A stretch of 64,000 nt of DNA. Origin: CAG-390 sp045644325 (GTDB lineage: Bacteria; Bacillota; Clostridia; Oscillospirales; CAG-272). This document shows, one piece after another, positions 1 to 10,300 of the stretch; the first letter of the stretch is position 1, and each line of letters opens with the position of its first letter. Position numbers and translations under genes: made by a program. Below the pieces are notes generated by a model that searched no databases, was not told where the DNA came from, and was given only the letters and a program-made list of their open reading frames with translations. The stretch spans positions 1-64,000 of the forward strand of contig JAZRGT010000045.1 of NCBI GenBank assembly GCA_045644325.1, in the 5' to 3' direction.

Positions 1-158
1 CTTGCTGCTTCAGACTTCTTCTTGCGCTTTACGCTGGGCTTTTCATAGTGCTCTCTCTTACGGAGCTCTGCGAGTACACCGGAGCGTGCACACTGCTTCT
101 TGAAGCGACGAAGAGCGTTATCAAGAGATTCGCCTTCTCTGAGCTTAACTTCTGCCAT
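1..158 (-). CDS. rpsU: 30S ribosomal protein S21, C-terminus cut by window edge
   Basis: The visible 52 residues begin MAEVKLREGESLDNALRRF and continue into a Lys/Arg-rich tail, the hallmark of small-subunit protein S21, which sits near the 16S 3' end and helps initiation. The start is ATG at 156-158 with a GGGAGGG ribosome site just upstream. The stop lies outside the window; S21 is usually 55-70 residues, so little is missing. It follows leuS on the same strand but has its own promoter (201-229). Identification is from direct translation of the reverse strand. Confidence 0.95.
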   Translation of the reverse strand, partial: MAEVKLREGESLDNALRRFKKQCARSGVLAELRKREHYEKPSVKRKKKSEAA

Positions 159-200
159 TTTATTTTCCCTCCCCTCGCTAACAAAGAAATTAACGGAACT

Positions 201-229
201 ATTATACACTAATTTGGGGCAAATGTCAA
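201..229 (-). promoter_or_regulatory. rpsU promoter inside an inverted repeat
   Basis: On the minus strand TTGACA (224-229) and TATAAT (201-206) are separated by 17 bp. The spacer AATTTGGGGCAAA (211-223) is the left arm of a perfect 13-bp inverted repeat whose other arm is at 266-278, in the leuS-rpsU gap. Confidence 0.8.
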
Positions 230-291
230 TAGTTTTTTGCAATTTTTTTGCATTCTTTTTCTATTTTTGCCCCAAATTGCGGATAATATCT

Positions 292-2706
292 TTATTTTAC
301 TACGATATTAACGATCTTATTGGGAACTGCGATCTCTTTCACAATAGTCTTGCCTTCGATTGCTGCGGCAATTCTCTCGTCAGCCTTGGCAAGGGCGATA
401 GCCTCATCCTTGGGGCAATTAAGAGGAAGAACCACGGTTGCACGAACCTTACCGTTGATCTGAACGGCAACCTCGACCGATGCGTCAACAGTCTTTGCCT
501 CGTCGTATGCGGGCCACTTTGCGAGCGAAAGGAGGCTCTTGCCGCCGAGGACCTCATTTATCTCCTCGCAGAGGTGAGGAGCGAAGGGGCAAAGAATGGT
601 AGCGAAGGTGAGGAGCTCGTCGCGGGTGAGCGTACCGCAATCATAGATCTTGTTGAGAAGCTCCATCATAGCCGCGATAGCGGTATTGAACTTCATCGCC
701 TCGATATCCTCGGTGACCTTCTTGATCGTCTTATGGAAAGGAACCTCGAGCGCTGCGGTCACGCCGTTGCCCTTTGCGAGGTCGCAGAGGTCTGCGACTC
801 TGTCAAGGAATCTCTTGCATCCGCGAACGCTGCTCTCGTTCCAGGGAGCTGCCGCGCCGTAGTCGCCCATAAAGAGGACGTAGGTACGGAGAACGTCTGC
901 GCCGTAGGTATCGATAACGTCGTTGGGGTCAACGCCGTTGCCACGGGACTTACTCATCTTCTCGCCGTCTGCGCCGAGGATAAGACCCTGCGCGGTTCTC
1001 TTTGCATAGGGCTCTTCGGTGGGAACGCTTCCTATATCATAAAGGAAATGATGCCAGAATCTCGAATAGATCATATGGCGGGTTACGTGCTCCATACCAC
1101 CGTTGTACCAATCGACGGGGAGCCAGTAATCAAGCTTTGCGGGATCTGCAAGGATCTCTGCGTTCTTGGGATCGATATAGCGGAGGTAGTACCAGGAAGA
1201 ACCTGCCCACTGAGGCATGGTATCGGTCTCGCGCTTTGCAGCCGCGCCGCACTTGGGGCAGGTGCAGTTTACGAACTCATCGATTCTTGCGAGAGGCGAT
1301 TCGCCGCCGACGCCGGGTGCGAATTCCTCCATGGGAGGCAGACGGAGAGGAAGCTCCTCGTAGGGTACGGGAACCATTCCGCAATGAGGACAGTGGATGA
1401 TCGGGATGGGCTCGCCCCAATATCTCTGACGGTTGAACGCCCAGTCCTTCATCTTATACTGTACGCCGCCCTCGCCGACACCGAGCTTTTTGAGCTCTTC
1501 AGTCGCGCGCTTGATAGCCTCAGCCTTGACCGAAATACCGTTGAGGAAGTCGGAATTGACCATCTCGCCGTCTCCTGCGTACGCTTCCTTTTCGATATCT
1601 CCGCCCTTGATGACCTCAACAATGTCGATACCGAACTTGCGTGCAAACTCCCAGTCGCGGCTGTCGTGAGCGGGAACTGCCATGATCGCGCCGGTTCCGT
1701 AGCCCATCATTACGTAGTCTGCTATATAAATAGGAATATTCTTGCCGGTTATGGGATTGATGCCCGAGATACCGTCGAGGCAAACGCCGGTCTTATCCTT
1801 AACGAGCTGTGTACGCTCGAACTCGGTCTTCTTTGCACACTCCTCGCGGTATGCGAGAACGGCATCCATATTCTTGATCTTATCGGCATACTTGTCGATA
1901 AGAGGATGCTCGGGTGCGATTACCATAAAGGTAACGCCGAAGATGGTGTCGGGACGGGTTGTGTAAACGCGGAGCTTTTCGTCAACCTCTGTGATAGAGA
2001 AGTTGATGAATGCGCCTTCGGAACGTCCGATCCAGTTGACCTGCTGCTGCTTGATGTTGGGAAGGTAATCAACATTATCAAGACCGTTGAGGAGCTTGTC
2101 AGCATACTCGGTGATGCGGAGATACCAAACGTCCTTGGACTTCTGAATGATATCGGAGTGACAGATATCGCATTTACCGCCCTGAGAATCCTCGTTAGAG
2201 AGCACGACCTTACAGTTAGGGCAGTAGTTTACGAGCGCGGTATCGCGGAAAGCAAGACCGTTCTCGAACATCTTGAGGAAGATCCACTGTGTCCAGCGGT
2301 AGTAATCCTCATCTGTGGTATCAACAACGCGATCCCAATCGAGTGCGAAGCCTACGCGGCGAAGCTGATTGGTGAACTTTGCGATATTGTTATCGGTAAC
2401 TATTCTGGGGTGAACGCCTGTCTTAACGGCAGTATTCTCGGTGGGAAGACCGAAGGCGTCAAAGCCCATCGGGAAGAGGACGTTGTAGCCGTCCATTCTT
2501 CTCTTTCTCGAAACTACCTCAAGACCGGAATACGCCTTGATGTGTCCGACGTGCATACCCGATCCGCTCGGATAGGGAAATTCTACGAGCGCGTAGAATT
2601 TAGGCTTTTCGCTTCCCCGCTCGCCGGGATCTGCGGCGTGGAATGCCTTTTCCTCGTCCCAGCGAGTCTGCCATTTCTTTTCAAAATCTCTGAAATTGTT
2701 TCTCAT
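292..2706 (-). CDS. leuS: leucyl-tRNA synthetase
   Basis: This 804-residue class I synthetase charges tRNA-Leu with leucine in the cytoplasm. The HIGH signature appears as MHVGH at residues 51-55 and the KMSKS loop near residue 567. Between them lie a zinc-like Cys cluster (NYCPNCKVVLSNE, later CDIC) and the editing domain with TTRPDT near residue 253; the C-terminal anticodon-binding and LeuS tail regions follow. Length is normal for bacterial LeuS. It is 21 bp downstream of rsfS and ends the nadD-yqeK-LCP-rsfS series, so it is probably co-transcribed. No T-box is seen in front of it. Confidence 0.97.
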   Translation of the reverse strand: MRNNFRDFEKKWQTRWDEEKAFHAADPGERGSEKPKFYALVEFPYPSGSGMHVGHIKAYSGLEVVSRKRRMDGYNVLFPMGFDAFGLPTENTAVKTGVHPRIVTDNNIAKFTNQLRRVGFALDWDRVVDTTDEDYYRWTQWIFLKMFENGLAFRDTALVNYCPNCKVVLSNEDSQGGKCDICHSDIIQKSKDVWYLRITEYADKLLNGLDNVDYLPNIKQQQVNWIGRSEGAFINFSITEVDEKLRVYTTRPDTIFGVTFMVIAPEHPLIDKYADKIKNMDAVLAYREECAKKTEFERTQLVKDKTGVCLDGISGINPITGKNIPIYIADYVMMGYGTGAIMAVPAHDSRDWEFARKFGIDIVEVIKGGDIEKEAYAGDGEMVNSDFLNGISVKAEAIKRATEELKKLGVGEGGVQYKMKDWAFNRQRYWGEPIPIIHCPHCGMVPVPYEELPLRLPPMEEFAPGVGGESPLARIDEFVNCTCPKCGAAAKRETDTMPQWAGSSWYYLRYIDPKNAEILADPAKLDYWLPVDWYNGGMEHVTRHMIYSRFWHHFLYDIGSVPTEEPYAKRTAQGLILGADGEKMSKSRGNGVDPNDVIDTYGADVLRTYVLFMGDYGAAAPWNESSVRGCKRFLDRVADLCDLAKGNGVTAALEVPFHKTIKKVTEDIEAMKFNTAIAAMMELLNKIYDCGTLTRDELLTFATILCPFAPHLCEEINEVLGGKSLLSLAKWPAYDEAKTVDASVEVAVQINGKVRATVVLPLNCPKDEAIALAKADERIAAAIEGKTIVKEIAVPNKIVNIVVK

Positions 2707-2727
2707 AATATTTTCTCCTTGATAGGA

Positions 2728-3126
2728 TTAGTCTTCAACTGTAATTCTTTCGGTATCCGAATAGAGCTTGTCGAGGTTGTAGAACTCGCGCATCTCGCGG
2801 CTGAAAATGTGAACGATAACTCTTCCGTAGTCCATAACCATCCAGGAGTTATCAGATCCTCTGCCCTCAACGCGGTCGGACTTGATATCGATCTTCTCGA
2901 GCTGGTACTCAACCTCATCGGTAAGAGCCTTGACGTGGGTGTTCGACTGTGCGGTGCAAAGCACGAAGTAGTCGGTAAGGTCGATCTTATCGCCTACGCG
3001 CATAACTGCGAGATCCTCGCCGTTTTTGTGATCGAGAACCTTGTAGATAGCCTTTGCGAGCGAGAGAGAATTTTCAAAGCCCTGCTCGTCTTTTTCAACT
3101 GTTACGGAGAACTGGGTGTTTTCCAT
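2728..3126 (-). CDS. rsfS: ribosome silencing factor RsfS
   Basis: The 132-residue protein belongs to the RsfS/Iojap/DUF143 family, which binds ribosomal protein L14 and blocks subunit joining when nutrients are scarce. Recognisable parts are DLTDYFVLCTAQSNTHVKAL and the C-terminal GSDNSWMVMDYGRVIVHIF. The start MENTQFSV at 3124-3126 is chosen because it has an AAAGGAA site; the longer open frame to 3228 would run into the LCP gene and has no ribosome site. It sits between the LCP gene and leuS, the usual nadD-yqeK-rsfS neighbourhood. Confidence 0.93.
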   Translation of the reverse strand: MENTQFSVTVEKDEQGFENSLSLAKAIYKVLDHKNGEDLAVMRVGDKIDLTDYFVLCTAQSNTHVKALTDEVEYQLEKIDIKSDRVEGRGSDNSWMVMDYGRVIVHIFSREMREFYNLDKLYSDTERITVED

Positions 3127-3166
3127 CTTTGTTTTCCTTTCTATAATTAAGAAATTGATTTTTGTT

Positions 3167-4243
3167 CTATCCCTCGACCGGTTTCGGAGGGAGTATTGAA
3201 TATTTATAAATCCGCAAAAAATCATCATCTTCCTCTTTGCAGAGTATCAGCGAGGAATCGAAAAGATTTTCCGTGATTTTATTATCGTATACGTTAAAGT
3301 AAGTGTTCACCGCCTCGAGTGTGCCTTCCTTTGAAAGAACGTAATACCACGCCTCGGGATCGGTTTTGTGGAGCTGAAAGCCGGGAGCTGTCAGCATTGT
3401 GAGGTTTCTTTCATTTGCCGAGAAAAACTTTCCTGCAAAATACGCAGCATCGTCAAGAGTTATATCTGTCTCAAGCATCGGAAGTATTCCTTTTACAAGA
3501 GAAACAGCTTGCAGGGCGTTCATTTCATTCATCACTTTATTAAAAAGCGAGGACATAAACTGCTTTTGCGCGTCTATTCTTCCGAGGTCGCCGTCTGAGT
3601 AATCAGAGCGGAAGCGGATGAAATCGGTTGCCTTTTTGCCGTCAAGGATCTGCAAGCCCGCTTTGAGGTCGATATACAGATCTTGGTATGGGTCGCTGTA
3701 CTTCATATCAAACGGCACGTTGATCTCAACTCCACCGACGGAATCGACCATAACCTCGAGTGCTTCAAGGTCGATCAGCGCGGTATAGTCGATGTTGACG
3801 CAGAGCGTGACTTCAAGTATATCGCGGATCGCGTAAACGTCGCGCAGGAAGAGTATCTCGTTGATTTTCGTTTCGGCGCCTTCATACTCGATATAGGTGT
3901 CGCGCGGAATCTGCATTACCGCGATATCGCCCTTTGCAACGTCGAAGGAGACGAGCATTATCGCATCGCCGCGTCCCGACGCCTTATCAACTCCGACGGC
4001 GAGGAACAGATATTTATCCCTCTCACGAACGTATTGGGGCGGGGCGGTTGTTTCTGCGGGTGCTGTGACGGTGCCTTCTGTGATCTCGGGCGACGGTGAC
4101 AGCGGATCGACATCCGTGAAAGGAACGCCGGTATCAACCGTAGGCTTATATAAGACCGATTTGACGGCGAGAAGCAAAACAAGGACGAGTGCAAGCGCAA
4201 GCAGGATTATGAGTCCGACAACGTAGATCTTGTCAAGCTTCAT
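3167..4243 (-). CDS. LytR-CpsA-Psr (LCP) family cell-wall ligase
   Basis: This 358-residue protein has one N-terminal membrane segment (about residues 8-30), a Pro/Thr/Glu-rich linker, and an extracellular LCP domain starting at FLAVGVDKASGRGDAIMLVS with the IPRDTYIEY motif. LCP proteins transfer undecaprenyl-linked glycopolymers onto peptidoglycan at the outer face of the membrane. The Arg residues in GRGD and IPRD match the pyrophosphate-binding positions of the family. It overlaps yqeK by 11 bp. Its insertion between yqeK and rsfS is common in Clostridia. The exact polymer transferred cannot be told from sequence. Confidence 0.9.
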   Translation of the reverse strand: MKLDKIYVVGLIILLALALVLVLLLAVKSVLYKPTVDTGVPFTDVDPLSPSPEITEGTVTAPAETTAPPQYVRERDKYLFLAVGVDKASGRGDAIMLVSFDVAKGDIAVMQIPRDTYIEYEGAETKINEILFLRDVYAIRDILEVTLCVNIDYTALIDLEALEVMVDSVGGVEINVPFDMKYSDPYQDLYIDLKAGLQILDGKKATDFIRFRSDYSDGDLGRIDAQKQFMSSLFNKVMNEMNALQAVSLVKGILPMLETDITLDDAAYFAGKFFSANERNLTMLTAPGFQLHKTDPEAWYYVLSKEGTLEAVNTYFNVYDNKITENLFDSSLILCKEEDDDFLRIYKYSILPPKPVEG

Positions 4244-4892
4244 CGGAAAGCCTCCGCAAAAGGTCCGCGCGCGCTGTGAGCGTCAGAGGATGGATCGTTC
4301 GATCCTTTGCTTTCAGATACGCGAGATTATTCTCGATCGATTTAAGCGCGGCACGGTCAAGGTGGCGCACTCTTTCACCGTACTCCATATCGGTGGGCTT
4401 TGCATTAAAGAACTCATCGCGAAGTTCAACGCATGAGGGGTGGGTTCTCGTACCGTCGATATAATCGGCGAGGAAGACGATTTTTTCCGCAAGGCTCATT
4501 CCCTCTCTGCCCGTCGTATGGTAACGAACTGCATCGAGCAGCCTTTGATCTGCAAACTCGGGGAATTTTTCGGGAATGATCAGCGCCGCCGTAAGTGCGT
4601 GGATCGTGGGCATTGAGGCTATATCCTCGGGAAGAGGCTTGACCGAGTGATCCGCAAGGACGGCGAGCTGTTCTTCGTCGGTCATCTCCTTTGTCACGTC
4701 GTGAAGAAGCGCGGCGGCTCGGAGAAGATTCAGCATCTCGCCGTCATTCCGGAAGAACAGAAGCCCTATTCTGAACGCCATATCCTCAACCGCAAGAACG
4801 TGCTCCATTCGCTTTTGGGAGAGCAATCTTGCAACACGTTCGCGAAGCTTTTCAATATGCTCAGGTCTGAAAAATGTGTATGGGTAACTCAT
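4233..4892 (-). CDS. yqeK: YqeK-type HD domain nucleotide hydrolase
   Basis: A 219-residue HD-superfamily protein with the LLHDVTKEM metal site and a second His in HALTAALI, followed by YHTTGR and FLADYIDGTR, all typical of YqeK. Characterised members are symmetrical Ap4A hydrolases that remove stress dinucleotides. The start overlaps the nadD stop as ATGA (4889-4892), so translation is probably coupled. The nadD-yqeK pair is conserved across Bacillota. Confidence 0.92.
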   Translation of the reverse strand: MSYPYTFFRPEHIEKLRERVARLLSQKRMEHVLAVEDMAFRIGLLFFRNDGEMLNLLRAAALLHDVTKEMTDEEQLAVLADHSVKPLPEDIASMPTIHALTAALIIPEKFPEFADQRLLDAVRYHTTGREGMSLAEKIVFLADYIDGTRTHPSCVELRDEFFNAKPTDMEYGERVRHLDRAALKSIENNLAYLKAKDRTIHPLTLTARADLLRRLSDEA

Positions 4893-5515
4893 CTGAACAA
4901 ACCGTGGTCTTCGATATACATCTTGACCTTGGGATCGACCATTCCCGAAATATCGCCGCCATCGAGCAGAGTTTTGCGTACACGGCTTGACGAAAGCTCA
5001 ATCGGCTCGGTCACAACTCGGCGGACGACCGCGTTGTACTTTTCGGTATATTCGCCGATTTTTTTGAGGATCTTATTTGTAATGAACTGATCGTTCTCTC
5101 GGCGGATATAGATCGGATAGCAGAGCTTGAATATCTCATCCGCGCAGTACCACTGATCGAGTGTCAGGAACATATCGGTACCGCAGAAGAGGAAGAGTCG
5201 CGTATCGGGTGCTGTCAGTTCACGGAGAGTATCCACCGTGTAGCTCACACCACCGCGGCGCAATTCAATGTCGCTGACGATCACTCCGTCGATTCCCGAA
5301 AAAGCGAGATCGCACATTGCAAGTCTGTGGATGGGATCGACTATAAAATCGCACTGCTTATGAGGAGGGATTGCAGCGGGGATGACGTAAAGGTAATCAA
5401 GCCGCATCTGCTTCATAAATGCACGCGCCGCCTCGACGTGTCCGACGTGCGGAGGTGCGAAGGTTCCGCCGTAGATGCCTACACGGCGAATATTTTCGTT
5501 ATATGCGGTGTTCAT
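4889..5515 (-). CDS. nadD: nicotinate-nucleotide adenylyltransferase
   Basis: NadD joins nicotinate mononucleotide with ATP to give deamido-NAD in NAD synthesis. The 208-residue product carries YGGTFAPPHVGHVEAA (the nucleotidyl-transferase GxFxPxHxGH motif) near its start and SSSRVRKTLLDGGD near the end, the second ATP-binding motif. The chosen start MNTAYNENIRR at 5513-5515 forms an ATGA overlap with the yhbY stop; the frame stays open further upstream but that part lies within yhbY. Confidence 0.95.
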   Translation of the reverse strand: MNTAYNENIRRVGIYGGTFAPPHVGHVEAARAFMKQMRLDYLYVIPAAIPPHKQCDFIVDPIHRLAMCDLAFSGIDGVIVSDIELRRGGVSYTVDTLRELTAPDTRLFLFCGTDMFLTLDQWYCADEIFKLCYPIYIRRENDQFITNKILKKIGEYTEKYNAVVRRVVTEPIELSSSRVRKTLLDGGDISGMVDPKVKMYIEDHGLFR

Positions 5516-5805
5516 TCGAGAACGATCTTGGGGTTCTTTTTCGACGGGCGGTAAAGAACCAGCTTTTTGCCTATCGTGCAAACGACGGCGGAGTCGGTTG
5601 CCTCGGCGAGTGCTTCGGCAGCCTCACGTGGAGTCCAAGCGCAGTTGTCGAGCACCGCAAGCTTGATAAGCTCGCGAGCCTCAAGAGCGTCGGAGACGGT
5701 TTTTACAAGGTTCTCACCAAGTCCGTCCTTGCCGATCTGCATAATGGTCGGCTCTGCGGTTGCGAGAGAGCGAAGATATGCTCTTTGTTTAGAATTTAAA
5801 ATCAT
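5512..5805 (-). CDS. yhbY: YhbY-family (CRM domain) RNA-binding protein
   Basis: The 97-residue protein starts MILNSKQRAYLRSLA and contains the GKDGL turn and LIKLAVLDN, the pattern of the CRM/YhbY fold that associates with large-subunit precursors during ribosome assembly. The start at 5803-5805 overlaps the rdgB stop as ATGA, preferred over the ATG at 5823 that would overlap rdgB more deeply. It lies between rdgB and nadD in a tightly packed series. Confidence 0.9.
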   Translation of the reverse strand: MILNSKQRAYLRSLATAEPTIMQIGKDGLGENLVKTVSDALEARELIKLAVLDNCAWTPREAAEALAEATDSAVVCTIGKKLVLYRPSKKNPKIVLE

Positions 5806-6452
5806 AATCCGTACCTTTTCCAAAGTTTTTCTTTTTCTTCCGCGATTCGGGCGTTGAATGCAGCAGCAAACGATTTAACTGCCGCTCCGCGGTGGCTGAT
5901 CGCGTTCTTCTCTTCCGCGCTCATTTCGGCAAAGGTCTTGCCGAAGGGATCGAACCAGAATAGGGGATCGTAACCGAATCCGCCCTGTCCTCTGGGATTG
6001 AAGAGGATCTCGCCGGGGCAGTAGCCCGTACCGATGATGGGCTCGCCCGAGAGAGGCTGTCCATCTGGGATCACACAGGCGATAGTGCATACGAAAGCCG
6101 CACTTCTGTCGCCAATGCCCTCAAGATTTTTGAGGAGCTTTTCATTATTTTTCTGATCATCGCAAGGCTCGCCCGCGTATCTTGCGGAGTAAACGCCGGG
6201 TGCGCCGTCAAGCGCATTTACGATAAGTCCCGAGTCGTCCGCGATCGCGCAAAGTCCCGAAAATTCAGAAGCCGCGCGTGCCTTGATGAGTGCGTTTTCT
6301 TCAAAAGTCTCGCCATCCTCTACGATATCGCCCGTAAATCCGACGTCCTTAAGGGAAACAAGCTCGATCTCAACGTCGGTGATATATTCGGAAAGAAGCT
6401 TCTGAAGCTCCGCGATCTTGCCGCGGTTTCCGGATGCAATACAAATCTTCAT
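5802..6452 (-). CDS. rdgB: XTP/dITP diphosphatase (HAM1 family)
   Basis: This 216-residue enzyme hydrolyses non-canonical purine triphosphates (XTP, ITP, dITP) to monophosphates and so cleans the nucleotide pool. The N-terminal ICIASGNRGKIAELQKLL carries the conserved SGNxxK substrate motif; GETFEENALIKARAA, DDSGLIVNALDG and GFGYDPLFW follow in the expected order. Length is normal. It is 9 bp downstream of ftsY and shares an ATGA junction with yhbY. Confidence 0.95.
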   Translation of the reverse strand: MKICIASGNRGKIAELQKLLSEYITDVEIELVSLKDVGFTGDIVEDGETFEENALIKARAASEFSGLCAIADDSGLIVNALDGAPGVYSARYAGEPCDDQKNNEKLLKNLEGIGDRSAAFVCTIACVIPDGQPLSGEPIIGTGYCPGEILFNPRGQGGFGYDPLFWFDPFGKTFAEMSAEEKNAISHRGAAVKSFAAAFNARIAEEKEKLWKRYGL

Positions 6453-6461
6453 TTCGTCACC

Positions 6462-7370
6462 TTAATTGAAGAGTGCATCGGCAAATTCCTTGGCGTCAAA
6501 TTCCTGCATATCGTCGATCTTCTCGCCGACACCGATGAATTTTACGGGAATACCAAGCTCCTTGCGGATGGAGAGGACGATACCGCCCTTTGCGGTTCCG
6601 TCGAGCTTATTGAGAACAAGTCCCGTGATCTCTGCGGCGTTCTTGAATTCCTTCGCCTGCAGGATAGCGTTCTGTCCCGTGGTTGCGTCAAGAACGAGAA
6701 GATTCTCGCGTGCCGCGCCGGGAAGCTCGCGGTCGATAACGCGGTTGATCTTTGCCAGCTCGTTCATAAGGTTCTTTTTATTGTGAAGTCTGCCCGCGGT
6801 GTCGACGATAAGAACGTCCGCGCCGCGGTTTCTTGCGTAGTTAGCAGCGTCGTAAACTACAGCCGCGGGATCGCTTCCCTCGGTCTGCTTCACGAGCTCG
6901 ACGTCGGCTCTTCTGCACCACTCGGCAAGCTGATCGATAGCCGCCGCACGGAAGGTATCAGCCGCAGCAACGACGACCTTTTTGCCCTCCTGACGGAGTC
7001 TGTTTGAAATCTTACCGATAGAGGTGGTCTTACCCGCACCGTTTACTCCGATAACGAGGATTACGGAGGGGGTAGTGGTAAGGTTGAGGGGCTCTCCTTC
7101 GCCGATCATATCCGAGATGATCTCGCGGATCGCGATCTCGGTATCATCGCGCGATTTAAGGCGGTCGTCCTTGATTCGCTCACGGAGCATTTCAATGATC
7201 TCCTCGGAAGCCGCAACTCCGACGTCGGCGCAAATAAGTGCTTCTTCAAGCTCTTCAAGCGCATCCTCGTCGATCTTAACGAAAGCCTTGAGGACGTTAT
7301 CTATCTGACCCATAAGGGCGTTTTTGGTCTTTCCGAGACCTGCTTTTAATTTATCAAGAAATCCCATCAA
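6462..7370 (-). CDS. ftsY: signal recognition particle receptor FtsY
   Basis: FtsY is the membrane-associated GTPase that receives ribosome-SRP complexes at the Sec translocon. The 302-residue product has a short N-terminal NG-type helical bundle without the long acidic A domain, then GVNGAGKTT (about residues 108-116), DTFRAAA, LIVDTAGRLHNK and the TKLDGTAKGG-like NKLDGTAKGG. The reading frame overlaps the end of smc by about 17 bp; MGFLDKLKAG one codon later is an equally possible start. smc-ftsY is a conserved pair. Confidence 0.96.
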   Translation of the reverse strand: MMGFLDKLKAGLGKTKNALMGQIDNVLKAFVKIDEDALEELEEALICADVGVAASEEIIEMLRERIKDDRLKSRDDTEIAIREIISDMIGEGEPLNLTTTPSVILVIGVNGAGKTTSIGKISNRLRQEGKKVVVAAADTFRAAAIDQLAEWCRRADVELVKQTEGSDPAAVVYDAANYARNRGADVLIVDTAGRLHNKKNLMNELAKINRVIDRELPGAARENLLVLDATTGQNAILQAKEFKNAAEITGLVLNKLDGTAKGGIVLSIRKELGIPVKFIGVGEKIDDMQEFDAKEFADALFN

Positions 7371-10300
7371 AGAGTTCTCCTTTTTTATTTGCTATTTCCG
7401 CCACGTCGAGGGTGAGTATCTTTGAGATACCCGACTCGGGCATCGTTACGCCGTAAAGTCTGTCGGCGGCGTTCATCGTGCCTCGGCGGTGGGTGATAAG
7501 TATAAACTGTGTGTCGTTGGAATAACGGTGGATATACTGCGAGAAGCGTTCGACGTTGACCTCGTCAAGCGCCGCCTCGATCTCGTCGAGGATGCAGAAG
7601 GGTGTGGGATTGACCTGAAGAATCGCAAAGAAGAGCGCGATCGCAACGAACGCTTGCTCACCGCCCGAAAGCTGCATAAGCGACTTGATGATCTTGCCGG
7701 GAGGTGCCGCCTTTATCTCGATTCCACTTTCAAGGACGTTATCGGGATCGGTCAGTATAAGCTCCGCGGAGCCGCCTCCGAAGAGCTCGGAGAAGGTGCG
7801 CTTGAAGTTTTCGTTGATCTGATTGAAGGAGTCGACAAAGGTCTTTTCCATTTCTGCTTCAAGTCCCTTGATGATCTTTTCAAGCTCGTTCTTTGCCTTT
7901 TCAAGATCAGCCATCTGCGCGGTCTTTTCGTCGTACTGTGCCTTTTCGGTCTGATATTCGTCGATGACGGACAAATTGACGTGACCGATATTTCTGATCT
8001 TGTTTCTGTATTCAGTCTGGAGTGCGAATACTGCGGGGCGTTCCGACGCCGTGATGGCGGGATAGCCGAACGCCAAAGCCTCTGCTCTCGTCAGACCGTA
8101 TTCGTCCCAGAAGGTCTTGGTCTCAGCATCGAGCTTTGCACGGATCTGAGCCAATGCGGTTTCAAGACGGAGCTTGTCCGCAAGCAGCTTATCGCGGCGG
8201 GAACGGCGTTCCTCGGCGGAATTGCGGATCGTAACGAGCTTTGCCTCGTATTCGAGCGCGCCCTCCTCGATCTCGCTTCGGCGGGCGTTGAGCTCTGTGA
8301 GCTTCTCTTCACCCGCGCCGAGTGTTTTAATCGCCTCGTCAAGCTCGCGCTTGAGCTCTGTTACTCTTGCTTTCGCTTCGCCCGCAGCGCTCTCTCTTGC
8401 AACGGCATCCGCACGAAGTGCGCGCGCCTTTTCGCGCGACATTTCCGCAAGCGCGTTACAGCTCTCGATATCGCGGCGAAGCTCGGAGATGCGGACGGTA
8501 ACCATCATAATTTCGGAGCGGAGTAGGTCTCTATCCTTGAGTGCTGCGTGACGCTTTTCCTCGGTTTCCGATCTGAATTCTTCAAGCTCGGACACCTTAT
8601 CTGTAAGCTCGCGCTCACGCGCCTCGAGGCTTTCGATCTCAGCCGCACGGCGTTCCTTTTCACCTGCCACGTTCTCAAGGTCGGCAATGAACTTACCGAG
8701 GAGCTCGCGGTCGGCGGCGAGAGTTTCTTTATTCTTTTCAAGTCTGGTTGCCTCAACGGCGCGCAGAGTTGAGATCATATTGTTAGTACTTTCGTCAGCC
8801 TCGATATCGCTTTCAAGATCGGCAAGCGTTGCCTCTGTGACCTCGAGTGCGGCGCGAAGCTTTTCCGCGTTCTTTGTAAGAGCCTCAAGCTCTGCAGACA
8901 TTCGCTTGATCTCGTCGGCACGGGTGAGAACACCGCTTGAGGTTCGGAGCGAGCCTCCGGTGAACGATCCGTCACGGTTGATCTGCTGACCGTCGAGCGT
9001 TACAACGCGAACGCTGTAGCCGAGCGCCTTCGACATTTCCGTAGCATTTTCGAGATTATCGAAAACGATGATCCTTCCGAGCATCGAAGAGATAACGGCA
9101 CTGAACTTAGCATCCGCACCAACAAGCTCGGATGCGATTCCGACGTACCCCTTGAAGCTTGCTGATTGCTTCATTTCGCGGGTAGGTTCACCCGAACGTC
9201 TTACCGACGTAAGCGGGAAGAAGGTAGCGCGTCCCGCGTTGTTTCTCTTGAGGTATCCGATAGCCGCATGTGCGGTTCTCTCGTCCTCAACGATTATATT
9301 CTGCAAAGCCGCACCGAGCGCGGTCTCGATGGCGGTGACGTATTTGCTTTCAACTGTCATAAGCGAGGAAAGAGGTCCGTAGATCCTTCCGCAGTTGATT
9401 CTGCCGTCGGTATACGAGCGCATAACAAACTTAACGCTGTTGTTATAGCCCTCAAAATGCTCTTCCATACGTCGCAGAGCCTCGATCTTGCCGCTGAGGG
9501 TGTCGATCCTGATATCCGCAGAATTAAGGTCAGAGCGGTCGCTGTCACGCTTTACGCGGAGCGATTCGGCTTCTGCTTTCTTTTCGGCAAGAAGCTCTGC
9601 ATTTTCGGCGAGTTTGGCATCGTATTCCGCGATCGTAAGCTCACTTTCACGGCATTCTGCCTCGTGAGTTGCGGCAAGTCTTTCGCGTTCCTTAACGTTC
9701 TTTCTCGCAGCCTCGTCACGTCCCTCGTCCTCCTCGTCAGAGCGGCCGAGAAGCTCAAGGCGGGCGTGGATATCGGATATTTCTTCCTTCGCGGAGGAGA
9801 GCTCCTCGAAGGCTCTGCCGATAGCTGAGTCATGAGAGTCGGCAAGCTTTTCCGCATTCTCGGCATCGGCTGTAAGCCGCGCCTCTTCAGCGGTAAGCTC
9901 TGCAATGTTCGCATATATCTCCTTTGCCTCGGAGTCCTTTGCCGCCGCTCTTGCATCCTCGTCGGCAGCGGAGGTGCGAAGTCCCTCGGCTGTGGCACGC
10001 TCTACCGAAACGCTTCCCTCGGTATGCGTGATATTGGTGTTGATGACCTTGATCCTTGCATCAAGCTCATAATTATCTCTCGTTCTCGATGTGATCTCCT
10101 GAGCGATCCTCACCGCCTCGGATTTATTCTGAAAAGCAAGAGATTCGATTCTTTCTTGCTGTTCACGAAGAGTGGAAAGACTTTCGTCCGCCTCTCCGAT
10201 CTCGCGGTCGGTGCGTCGAAGCTCGACGTTTGATTCGTTTTCCTGAACGCGGAGCCCCTCGGTGTCGTAGAGCCAGAGCTGAACGTCAGCCTGGCGCTTT

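Noticed and set aside
100..3150. Open frame of over 1000 codons on the plus strand across rpsU, leuS and rsfS
   Set aside because: It is exactly antisense to three well-identified genes, has no family features, and long antisense frames recur here because of codon bias.
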